Below are positions 1 to 9,400 of a DNA stretch of 64,000 nt, in pieces. This stretch comes from an uncultured Bacilli bacterium. GTDB taxonomy: Bacteria; Bacillota_I; Bacilli_A; RF39; UBA660. Position 1 is the first letter of the stretch; every line of letters begins with the position of its first letter. The translations under genes and the position numbers were made by a program. The stretch spans positions 31,001 through 95,000 of the forward strand of contig CANQCR010000005.1 of the NCBI GenBank assembly GCA_947589735.1, written 5' to 3'. Under the pieces are notes generated by a model. The model saw only the letters and a program-made list of their open reading frames with translations, was not told the DNA's origin and ran no database searches.

Positions 1-591
1 ACCTCTCGAGCTGAATATCGCCTATTATTACGTAGTGATAACGCTGATATGCGTTTAACGGATTATGGATATAAGATTGGTTTAATAAGTGAAGATAGAT
101 ATGCTCGTTTTAAAGAAAAAATGGAGCAAATTAAAGAGTTAGAAGAAACATTAAAGAATAATAAAATTACTCCAACTGAAGAAACAAATAAGTATTTAGA
201 AACTATTCCAACAACACCATTAAAAGATGGTATAACATTGTATGATTTTCTAAAACGACCAGAAATAACTTTCGAACATGTGAAACATTTTATTTCCCTA
301 AATTATTCCGATGTTGTTTTAGAACAAATATTAATTAATACTAAGTATGAGGGTTATATTGTTAAAGCTAATAAAGAAGCTTTAAAAATGGTTGACTTAG
401 ATAATAAAAAAATACCAGATGATATTGATTATGACAAAATTCATAACCTTGCAAGTGAAGCTAAACAAAAATTAAAACAGATAAGACCTACTTCTATTGG
501 TCAAGCAATTCGTATTAGTGGTGTTAATCCAGCTGATATTTCCCTAATTATGGTTTATTTAAAAAAGGAGTACTTCTATGAATCAAAGTGA
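1..591 (+). CDS. mnmG: tRNA uridine-5-carboxymethylaminomethyl modification enzyme MnmG (GidA), C-terminal part; truncated by window start
   Basis: Open frame from base 1 reads TSRAEYRLLLRSDNADMRLTDYGYKIGLI..., typical of the MnmG C-terminal region; directly upstream of rsmG. Confidence 0.95.
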   Translation, partial: TSRAEYRLLLRSDNADMRLTDYGYKIGLISEDRYARFKEKMEQIKELEETLKNNKITPTEETNKYLETIPTTPLKDGITLYDFLKRPEITFEHVKHFISLNYSDVVLEQILINTKYEGYIVKANKEALKMVDLDNKKIPDDIDYDKIHNLASEAKQKLKQIRPTSIGQAIRISGVNPADISLIMVYLKKEYFYESK

Positions 592-1279
592 TTTTATTAA
601 AGAAGTAGATGCATTAGGAATAAAATTAACGGATAAGCAACTAAACCAATTAAATCTTTATTATGAATTACTAGTAGAATATAATAAAAAAATGAACTTA
701 ACCGGTATAACCATTAAAGAAGATGTTTATTTAAAACATTTCTATGATAGTTTAACAATTGTTAAGGCGATAAATCTTAATGAAGTAGATACCTTATGCG
801 ATATTGGAAGTGGTGCTGGATTGCCGGGAATAGTTTTAAAGATTGTATTTCCCAACTTAAAAGTATTACTTATAGACTCCTTAAATAAAAGGGTTGAATT
901 CTTAAAAATTGTTATTTCCAAACTCGGTTTAACAAATATTGAAGCCCTTCATTATCGAATTGAGGAATATGGTATTAAAAACCGGGAAATATTTGATGTC
1001 GTAACAGCAAGAGCTGTAGCTGGAACCAATATTTTGTTAGAATATGCCGCATCATTAGTTAAAAAGAATGGCTATTTTATCCCTTTAAAAGGTCATAAGG
1101 AAGATATAACATTATATGAAAAAGCTTGTCAAAAACTCGGTTTAAAGTTGGATGAAGAAATATCCTTTTTATTGCCCGTTGAAAATAGTGAGCGAACTAT
1201 TTTCAAGTTTAAAAAGGTATCATCAACGCCACAAAAGTATCCGCGGAAGAATAGTGAAATAAAAAAGCGTCCATTATAA
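578..1279 (+). CDS. rsmG: 16S rRNA (guanine527-N7)-methyltransferase RsmG
   Basis: YNKKMNLTGI..., CDIGSGAGLPGIVLKI motif; follows mnmG. Confidence 0.95.
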   Translation: MNQSDFIKEVDALGIKLTDKQLNQLNLYYELLVEYNKKMNLTGITIKEDVYLKHFYDSLTIVKAINLNEVDTLCDIGSGAGLPGIVLKIVFPNLKVLLIDSLNKRVEFLKIVISKLGLTNIEALHYRIEEYGIKNREIFDVVTARAVAGTNILLEYAASLVKKNGYFIPLKGHKEDITLYEKACQKLGLKLDEEISFLLPVENSERTIFKFKKVSSTPQKYPRKNSEIKKRPL

Positions 1280-1294
1280 AAATGGACTTTTTTT
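1269..1294 (+). terminator. intrinsic terminator after rsmG
   Basis: GTCCATT-ATAAA-AATGGAC followed by T7. Confidence 0.8.
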
Positions 1295-1378
1295 ATTTAA
1301 TTTATTATTTCCCAAAAAATATTGTATTATTTCCCGAAATATATTATAATTATTGATAGAATAGAAGTGAGGTTGGAA

Positions 1379-3994
1379 ATGAACGATACGCGAAATAAAA
1401 TCGTTGAGTTAAATTTGAATGATATACTTCCTAATCGTTTTCAGCCTCGAATCCAATTTAATGAGGAAGCGATTATTGGATTATCAGATTCAATTCGCGA
1501 GCATGGTGTTTTAGAACCAATCATTGTACGACCAATTGGCGATAAATATGAAATAGTAGCAGGCGAAAGAAGATATAAAGCCTGTGTTTTAGCGAATTTA
1601 GAAACAATTCCTGCTAGAATTATTGATATGAGTGATCATGATAGTGTTGAAATAGCTTTGATTGAAAATGTTCAACGTCGTGATTTAACACCAATTGAAG
1701 AAGCTTTATCTTATAATCGTATCCTTGATATGGGTTATTTAACACAGGAACAATTAGCTCGTAAATTAGGTAAAAGTCAATCAACTATCGCTAATAAGAA
1801 ACGTCTTTTAAACTTGTGCGATGAGGTTCAATCTGCTTTAGTTGAGGAAAAAATTTCGGAAAGACATGCTAGATCTTTACTTAAACTTAGTAACGCTAAT
1901 GCTCAAAAAAGAATGTTAAATCGGATTATTGATGAACGTTTAACTGTAAGACGCTTAGATGAAGAAATTGAAAAAGAATTAGCATTAATGACGCCGGAAG
2001 AACAATTAGAAGAAGTGGCTAATGCTCTACTTAATGTAGAAGACGATGTTCAAGAAGATTCAATTATCGATATTTCAAACTTATTTGATGATGATATTAA
2101 GCCAATTGAATCTTTAGATAAACCAACAACTTCAATGTCATCTAGTCCAGCTATTTCTGAAATTAATACTAATGTTTCTAACAATATTGAAAGTGCTCCA
2201 ACACCTACATTAGAAACATCAATTAATCCAGCATCAGCACCAATGAATAGTGAAACGGAAAGTGTTCCAACACCAAGTCCACATATTGAGCCTCTACCAA
2301 GCTTAATGCCTACTATTCATCAGTTTGTAGAAACAATAGCTCCGGAATCAATGGATAATCCAATCATGACAAACGAGACAACAACATCTATTTCACCAAC
2401 CCCAGAAATGCCAGTAGTTGAACCAAGTCCAATGACGATGGCGCCAGAATTAACTAGTGAACCAATTACTAATGATGTGTCATCTCCATCAATTACTGAG
2501 GTGAATAGATTTAATAAATTTATTGCTCCAGAATACAAGAATGAAGATCCTGATAATAAACTAGATCCATTAATAGCGCCAGTAATAGAAAATCCTAATG
2601 GAACTAGTGAACCAAGTGTTGAACCTATTGCGCCACCAGATAATCTTACCCCAACAACGATGTTTTCAAACTTAATGAATAATAATCCGGTGCAAGAGAG
2701 TGAAAATGTTCCTATTAATCAAGATGATTTAAACAATTTCTTAGATCCATCTATTATTGATGGTCAAAAACAGGAAGTGCCTGAAAATATTGATATTATC
2801 GATGCTTCCGTATTTGCTAGGTTCTTAGATCCTGATTATGATATAAACAGTATAGATAATGAAGAAAAAGAGGAGGTTAAACCTATGTCATTTGCTCAAT
2901 ATTTAAATAATGATAACAGTAATGATCAAGTTCAAACGACGCCAATGACGCCATCACCAAGTGCTCCAGATATGCTAGCACCACAAGGAACCCCATCATC
3001 AATGCCAGATATGTTAGCGCCACAGAGTCAACCAAGTGCGCCAACAGGTTTTGATATGCCAAAACCAGACTTAATGGCAACGATGGATTCTAATTATAAT
3101 CCAACAGCAATGCCACAAGCACCAGCAGTACCGGACATGTTAGCACCAGCGGAAACGCAAGCTCCAGATATGCTAGCACCACAAGAAATCCCATCACCAA
3201 TGCCAGATATGTTAGCGCCACAGAGTCAACCAAGTGCGCCAACAGGTTTTGATATGCCAAAACCAGACTTAATGGCAACGATGGATTCTAATTATAATCC
3301 AACAGCAATGCCACAAGCACCAGCAGTACCGGACATGTTAGCACCAGCGGAAACGCAAGCTCCAGATATGCTAGCACCACAAGAAATCCCATCACCAATG
3401 CCAGATATGTTAGCGCCACAAAGCGCACAACAAAGTTTGAATCCAAGTATGGGCGTTGGAGGATCAACTTTAACTCCTGATACTTCTTTTGGTTTAGCGC
3501 CTGAAGTAGAAACACCAACAGAAACGCCACTTACTGAAAGTTATCAAGTACCACAAGAAACAAATCAACCTGGCTTTGTTATGGCTACAAGTGATCAACC
3601 AAATTATAATATGCCATCAACACCAGTGATGGATACAAATACAAATGCTTTATTCCAACCGCCAGCTCCAGAAGAACAAGCTCCTGTAGAAACTCCAGCT
3701 CCAGTTGTGGATTTACCACCAGCCGAGACGGAGATAACAGCTGAGCCAACTGACGAAGACATAAGCCGTTCACAAGCGGAAATTCAGCCAATTATTGTTA
3801 CTGATTATGAGAAACAATATGATCCTTTATTACCTGATAATCCAGCTAATATGGAGCCAAAAGTTGATTTACGCCAAGTTATTGATATGATAAGATCATT
3901 AAGTAATCAAATTGAAGATTTAGGCTTTAAAATTGATACCGAAGAGGTTGATTTTGATGATTCTTATAAAGTAACTTTTGTGATTGAAAAATAA
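1379..3994 (+). CDS. noc: Noc/ParB-family nucleoid occlusion-like protein with very long low-complexity linker
   Basis: ParB N-terminal motifs (LNLNDILPNRFQPR, VAGERRYKACVLA, ENVQRRDLTPIEEA, HTH LARKLGKSQSTIANKKRLL); C-terminal IRSLSNQIEDLGFKIDTEEVDF; follows rsmG as noc does in Bacillus. ATG at 1379 has an upstream GAGG-type RBS, so the 1322 start is less likely. Confidence 0.8.
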   Translation: MNDTRNKIVELNLNDILPNRFQPRIQFNEEAIIGLSDSIREHGVLEPIIVRPIGDKYEIVAGERRYKACVLANLETIPARIIDMSDHDSVEIALIENVQRRDLTPIEEALSYNRILDMGYLTQEQLARKLGKSQSTIANKKRLLNLCDEVQSALVEEKISERHARSLLKLSNANAQKRMLNRIIDERLTVRRLDEEIEKELALMTPEEQLEEVANALLNVEDDVQEDSIIDISNLFDDDIKPIESLDKPTTSMSSSPAISEINTNVSNNIESAPTPTLETSINPASAPMNSETESVPTPSPHIEPLPSLMPTIHQFVETIAPESMDNPIMTNETTTSISPTPEMPVVEPSPMTMAPELTSEPITNDVSSPSITEVNRFNKFIAPEYKNEDPDNKLDPLIAPVIENPNGTSEPSVEPIAPPDNLTPTTMFSNLMNNNPVQESENVPINQDDLNNFLDPSIIDGQKQEVPENIDIIDASVFARFLDPDYDINSIDNEEKEEVKPMSFAQYLNNDNSNDQVQTTPMTPSPSAPDMLAPQGTPSSMPDMLAPQSQPSAPTGFDMPKPDLMATMDSNYNPTAMPQAPAVPDMLAPAETQAPDMLAPQEIPSPMPDMLAPQSQPSAPTGFDMPKPDLMATMDSNYNPTAMPQAPAVPDMLAPAETQAPDMLAPQEIPSPMPDMLAPQSAQQSLNPSMGVGGSTLTPDTSFGLAPEVETPTETPLTESYQVPQETNQPGFVMATSDQPNYNMPSTPVMDTNTNALFQPPAPEEQAPVETPAPVVDLPPAETEITAEPTDEDISRSQAEIQPIIVTDYEKQYDPLLPDNPANMEPKVDLRQVIDMIRSLSNQIEDLGFKIDTEEVDFDDSYKVTFVIEK
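2966..3420 (+). repeat. 198-bp (66-aa) in-frame tandem repeat inside the noc-like CDS, about 2.3 copies
   Basis: Unit start 'ccagatatgctagcaccacaag' at 2966, 3164 and 3362; encodes PDMLAPQEIPSPMPDMLAPQSQPSAPTGFDMPKPDLMATMDSNYNPTAMPQAPAVPDMLAPAETQA. Confidence 0.95.
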
Positions 3995-4049
3995 AATAAA
4001 CATTGATTTTTTGCCAAGTAGTGTTGGTAGACAATAAATATAATTATAG

Positions 4050-4073
4050 AGGATGATGAAAATCATCCTTTTA
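4050..4073 (+). terminator. intrinsic terminator after noc-like gene
   Basis: AGGATGAT-GAAA-ATCATCCTTTTA. Confidence 0.75.
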
Positions 4074-4214
4074 TAATGCCCTTGCCAAGAATATTTTAGA
4101 TAAAAATGACTAAGATACTCATGAACTACTAGTAGATAGATTTATATTTTAGGGTGTTCAAAATAATGTAAAAAGAACTAATGTTTATAATATTACTAAA
4201 AGAGAAAAAAATTA

Positions 4215-4243
4215 TTGTAATATGAACATATGTTTGATATAAT
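4215..4243 (+). promoter_or_regulatory. sigma-A-type promoter with LexA/DinR-like box in the spacer
   Basis: TTGTAA (4215-4220), 17 bp, TATAAT (4238-4243); TGAACATATGTTTG at 4223-4236. Confidence 0.7.
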
Positions 4244-4266
4244 ATGTATAGCAAAGGAGGTATCTT

Positions 4267-5121
4267 ATGAATCAAGATAAAATGCATTTAATAAATAAAA
4301 TATTTAATAATGAAACCATTAGAACTGTTTGGGATAAGGAACAAGAAAAATACTTTATAAGTATTGTCGATATAGTTGGCGTTGTTTCAGAAAGTGATAA
4401 TCCACAAACATACTGGAGGGTGCTCAAAAAGAGACTTAAAGATGAAGGAAATGAAACCGTTACAAATTGTAACGCTTTGAAACTTAGAGCTAAAGATGGT
4501 AAATATCGTTTAACTGATGTTGTTGATATTGAAGGAATGTTTAGAATCATTGAATCAATTCCTAGTAAGAATGCGGAACCAATAAAGCAATGGCTTGCAA
4601 AATTAGGCAGAGAAAGAATTGATGAAACATTTGATCCTTCGCTAGCAGCCCAAAGAGCGATAGACTTATATAGATCTAAAGGTTATGATGAAAAATGGAT
4701 TGCAAAAAGAATTAAAGGTATTCAAGATAGAAAGCAACTTACTGATGTATGGAAAGATGGAGGTATAACTGAATCAAAAGAATATGTGATTCTAACAAAT
4801 GAAATTTATAAAGAATGGTCTGGCATGACTGCAAAAGAGTATAAATCATTTAAAGGACTTAGGAAAGAATCACTCCGAGATAATATGTCTGATGTTGAAG
4901 TTGCACTTGCAGATTTAGGAGAAATAGCAACAAGAGAAATTGCTAAAAAGAAAAATCCAAAAGGTTTAAATGAAAATATTGAAGTAGCAAGACGTGGTGG
5001 CAAAATTGCTGGCAATACAAGAAAAGACTTAGAACACGAAATAGGTGAGAGTGTTGTTACTAGTAATAATGCATTAAACTACGAATATGTAGATAAAAAA
5101 GAAATTGAAATGAAAAATTAA
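4267..5121 (+). CDS. BRO-N / DinD-like (DNA-damage-inducible protein D-like) protein
   Basis: BRO-N-like N-terminus (IRTVWDKEQEKYFISIVDIVGVVSESDNPQTYWRVLKKRL); DinD-like C-terminus (FKGLRKESLRDNMSDVEVALADLGEIATREI...NIEVARRGGKIAGNTRKDLE). Confidence 0.7.
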   Translation: MNQDKMHLINKIFNNETIRTVWDKEQEKYFISIVDIVGVVSESDNPQTYWRVLKKRLKDEGNETVTNCNALKLRAKDGKYRLTDVVDIEGMFRIIESIPSKNAEPIKQWLAKLGRERIDETFDPSLAAQRAIDLYRSKGYDEKWIAKRIKGIQDRKQLTDVWKDGGITESKEYVILTNEIYKEWSGMTAKEYKSFKGLRKESLRDNMSDVEVALADLGEIATREIAKKKNPKGLNENIEVARRGGKIAGNTRKDLEHEIGESVVTSNNALNYEYVDKKEIEMKN

Positions 5122-5387
5122 TTACTTTCTAGCATAATAATTTTTAAGATATAAAAGTTATTACACCTAACCATGATAACTTTAAACTAGAAATTAGTTG
5201 CATAATGATTATTGCTAGGTGGAGATAACTATTGTGTGATTTAGCGTATAAGTTAATAAAAAATAATAATGGCTATTTAAATAAAAGCACCATATTTAGT
5301 AAATTTAAGATATAATTATTTATAGACATAAGTTTTGATCCTTTCAATGTTTTAAGGTAATTACATTGTATCAAACTTATGTCTTTT

Positions 5388-6269
5388 TTATATAATTTTC
5401 TTGTTTTTAAAAATAATCAAAAAAATACCAATTACAACTAAACAAGTAACAATAACAATAGGATAAGTGTACTCATAATTTACTTCTGGCATATATTTTA
5501 AGTTCATACCATACCAACTAGTTATAAGTGTTAATGGTAAAAATATAGATGTAATAACAGTTAAAACTTTAATTACTCTATTTTGATAATAATCTAGGTA
5601 TGATTGATATATTTCTCTTAAATGAATAGTATTTTGAATCAGATATTCTGTTTGTTTAGCTAATCTTTCCAAAATGCTTATATCATGATTTAAAAAAGGG
5701 AAACTCTTTTTATTAGCTATAATAGATATAAAACTACTTATATATTCATAATAACGTTTAAGATTTACTAATTCTCTTTTTGTATTAAAAATAACGCGAT
5801 TTAAATTTTTATATATTTCTTTTTCAAAAAGTTCTTGTTCGATATTAACGATTTTATTTTCAATATATTCTAATTTATTAAAGCTATTATCAACAATTTC
5901 TTTAATAAAAGAACTAAAATAATGATCAGTAGTATAATCACTAGTAATATTGGAAATAATTTTTTCAAATAGTTCATTTACTTTATTCTTTTCATCAATA
6001 TTTATAATAATAAATAAGTTATTTGAAAGAATAATGCCTACTTTAGAAATAATTTTCCCAATATCATTAATAGATCGTATATTAAGAAGACCAAAATAAT
6101 ATTTAGAATCTTTTTCTAAAAGGTTAAAATCACCATTACTATTAAGACATTTATTTAATAGAGCTTGGTTATTATTTAAATCTTTAATGGATATTAAACC
6201 AATATACTTTTGATGTTTGCTATATTTTTGAAATGGTATAAGACCTTTTCTTGTCAATGTACAAATCAT
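5388..6269 (-). CDS. corA: CorA-family divalent cation transporter
   Basis: C-terminal WYGMNLKYMPE (GMN signature) followed by a second TM helix. Confidence 0.9.
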   Translation of the reverse strand: MICTLTRKGLIPFQKYSKHQKYIGLISIKDLNNNQALLNKCLNSNGDFNLLEKDSKYYFGLLNIRSINDIGKIISKVGIILSNNLFIIINIDEKNKVNELFEKIISNITSDYTTDHYFSSFIKEIVDNSFNKLEYIENKIVNIEQELFEKEIYKNLNRVIFNTKRELVNLKRYYEYISSFISIIANKKSFPFLNHDISILERLAKQTEYLIQNTIHLREIYQSYLDYYQNRVIKVLTVITSIFLPLTLITSWYGMNLKYMPEVNYEYTYPIVIVTCLVVIGIFLIIFKNKKII

Positions 6270-6415
6270 TTGATCACCTTTTGATTATTATACCCCAAAA
6301 TAGTCTTTTTCTTCGCTTTAAGAGGCTTAAAATGATATTAATGATAAAATATACATTTAAACTATTTTTAACGATTATATGGCGTTTAAAATAGTATTTT
6401 TTAAGGCAACAAAAA

Positions 6416-6442
6416 GGGATAGAAAATTAATTCTATCCTTTA
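6416..6442 (-). terminator. terminator at end of the 1260-aa secreted protein gene
   Basis: GGATAGAA-TTAATT-TTCTATCCCTTTTT read on minus strand. Confidence 0.7.
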
Positions 6443-9400
6443 ATTTCTTGGACAACCAACGAAATTACCATTTTTATCTGGTTTAACATAAGCTAGGGCT
6501 CTTGATCTAGCTGTTGAGTTATGTCCTACACAGCTACCCTCTAACCTTGTTCCACCGTGATCATTTTTAAATGTATCATTAGCTAACAATGATAAGAATC
6601 TACTAGCACAATATTTATAAACATCTTGTCCTTCGATACTTGTATCAGTTGTTGCATTTAAGCCACTATAATTAACACAATAGTATCCAATATAACCAGG
6701 AAGATTACTAATATTTTCTATGTCGTTATCATTATCAAACATCCGCATTTCTGTGTATGGATCAGCAGCATTGTATGTTCCTGATGCAGATCTTGCTTGA
6801 CGATTTAATTCTCTAATATAGCGAATATTAGTTGTATTTAATTCAAGAGAATACATTGGTTCTTTTCGGTAGATGTCTTCACTTAATACATCTTCTACTT
6901 CAGAATCTGTAAGTTTAGCCCAGTTACGACCTCTTATACGGCCTGTTCCTAAAATACCAGGGAAGGCATTATCAACAACGTTTTTATTTGGCGTGATATT
7001 GGTTGAAGAGATTAAATCAATAACTCTAAAGACAACATCAATATCTCTAATATAACGTCTTCTATTATATGGATTATCTGGATCATCGTTAGGATCAGGG
7101 TCACCAGATTCAACTTTATCATCATCTTTTGGATCACAATATGCTGGAGAATCATCGGTTAAAACTAAATTACCCATTGAATCTTCTTCATATTTACAAT
7201 CGTTACCGAATAATTCATTAATAATTCTAAATGGACAACCATATTTTAATTTTGTTGAACCAAAGACTTTTTGTAGTAACATATCAAAGTGGGTTTCAGC
7301 TATAGCTCCATTATTTTCTTCTTCGTCACCAAAATCTTTAGTTGATATACCAGCTTTACCATTTATATTAGTTTTAGTACCTAAATGGTCAAATGTTAGT
7401 TTTAACAAGCCATCAAATTTTCCATCGCCGTTACCATTTTTATCTACCCAATCAGCACCATATGTACCATTTGGAGTCATAAAGGCGGTTGGAAGACCAT
7501 AACCTAACCATTTATACCAAGGAAGACCTTTAGATCCGGCTGGTTTTTTAACAATATCTTGTTTAGCTTCTGGTTCACCTGTTGACTTATTACCATACCA
7601 GTTTAATGGGTCATGGTAAACAATATTATATGTTGCATAAGTTGTTAGATCATCTGGAGTTAAATATTTGTCACAGTTAGGGTCGTTATTACCACATGTT
7701 ACCCCAACGATATCTTGAGTTTGAACAGGGTGAAGCCAATCGATACTAACATCATGATTTACATCGGAATATTGATATTCTTCTAGTGGATCAACATAGT
7801 CGATTTGTGTAGTATTACGATCGCCAACTTGGGCAGTCTCAATCCAATCATCGACGCTATAATCAACTCTAATATTACTACAGTTTGGTTTATATTGTGA
7901 GCCATCAGCGAGTAATATATTATCTTGACGAACAACACACTTCTTAGTGAATGTAATTGTACCTAAAACATTATTTTTAGTATCACGTTTTAAGCCCCAT
8001 TTGAAGATAGTACCAGCTCTAATAGCAGGATTATCACTATCATCTGTTCCTGTTCCTACTTCACCTGGAAGAGAGAACTTAACTTGTTCACTACAATATA
8101 AGTTACAAACATCGTTGCCAGAACCTACTTTTTTAGCCCAGCTTCCAACAATACCTGTTTGATTTCCATTTGCATCAAGGTTAGTATAAGCAAATCCTTT
8201 TTGCCAACATTTTATAGCCTCTTCGTTATTTTCCCCAAAAACATAGTCTTCTAAAACAATATTTTTATTTTCTGATTCACAGGTGTTATCAATATCTTCG
8301 TTAGCTGGACAATTTATGATTTCTTCACATCTTGGACCATCACGACCAACAACTGTCCACCAACGTTCTAGTAATAATAACGTATCTTGACCTGCTTTAT
8401 CTGTACCATAAAACTTACTTACTGCATTGTGTAACCAGTTGAAATACTCTTTATAGTCGGCTTGTAATGCTGCATCAGTTTCTCGATTTTTATAAGCGAT
8501 TTTGTGAACGCGGTTAACATTATCTTGAACACATTGAACAATAGGGCATCCTGTTCCGCCATTTGAGGTATATTCAGGATAGAAATATGGATTTAAACGT
8601 CGTTGTGTTTTCATATAAATAGTGTGAAATTCTGATTGCTCATAATTAGCTTCTGTTATCATTTGCTCGCCCTTAACATCATCTTTAGACCAAGCAATTA
8701 AAGCTTCTTCATAACTACCATAGCGTTCATCTTTAGAAATGGTACATCTATCACCAGGGTTTTTACCGCAGGCATCATATATTGCTCTTGCTTTTTGACC
8801 ACAAGTAATTTTAGATCCGCAGTTGAAGCCTTTGTTTTCTGTGTGGTCATATAAGAATTTTGCTTGTTCGTAAGTATAGTGTTTAACGAACCAAAGTCTT
8901 TCATCGCCCCAAGCACTGAAATCTTTTTCTAGAGAGTCATATAAATCTTTATCTCCTCGTTGTAAAGATTTTTGAAGGGCTGTTGCACATGGGTCAGGTG
9001 TGAACCAAAAGTTTAAAAGACTAATGGTATCTTTTCTTTGGTAGAATTTCTTTAAAGTAGAGCTTGCTATTGAAGATCCAATAGGCAATTTTGGAGAAAG
9101 ACTATCAGGGTCTTCACTACTCCATCTGTCATCGTCGCCGTCCCCTACAGGCCATGATTTTTCTTGAGCAGCTGTTGATAGATTAATATTCCATCCTTTT
9201 TGAGGTCCTACGGAAGCAAGTATATAGTTACAAGCTGTTGGAGGATTATATGGATCGTGAGAATAATATCCAAATTGTTCACCAACACCATTATCACACA
9301 TCCACATTACTTCTGTAACTGATCCGGCCATATATAAAGTCCTATTGTTTTGATTCCAAGTTCGTAATACTAAATCTTGTTCAAATAAGATGAAAGTATT

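Noticed and set aside
2320-3791. Minus-strand ORFs (2320-2538, 2883-3080, 3090-3278, 3288-3530, 3585-3791) inside the noc-like gene
   Set aside because: Antisense shadow of the biased P/A/M-rich codons and of the 198-bp repeat; repeated identical peptides just mirror the repeat, no RBS or independent signal.
4075-4205. Possible pseudogene remnant reading NALAKNILDKND*DTHELLVDRFIF*GVQNNVKRTNVYNITK
   Set aside because: Looks protein-like but is short with two stops and no identifiable parent gene; cannot be supported without a search.
4267-5121. Prophage call based on the BRO/antirepressor-like domain
   Set aside because: No integrase, structural or lysis genes nearby; DinD-like C-terminus and LexA-like box favour a stand-alone SOS gene.
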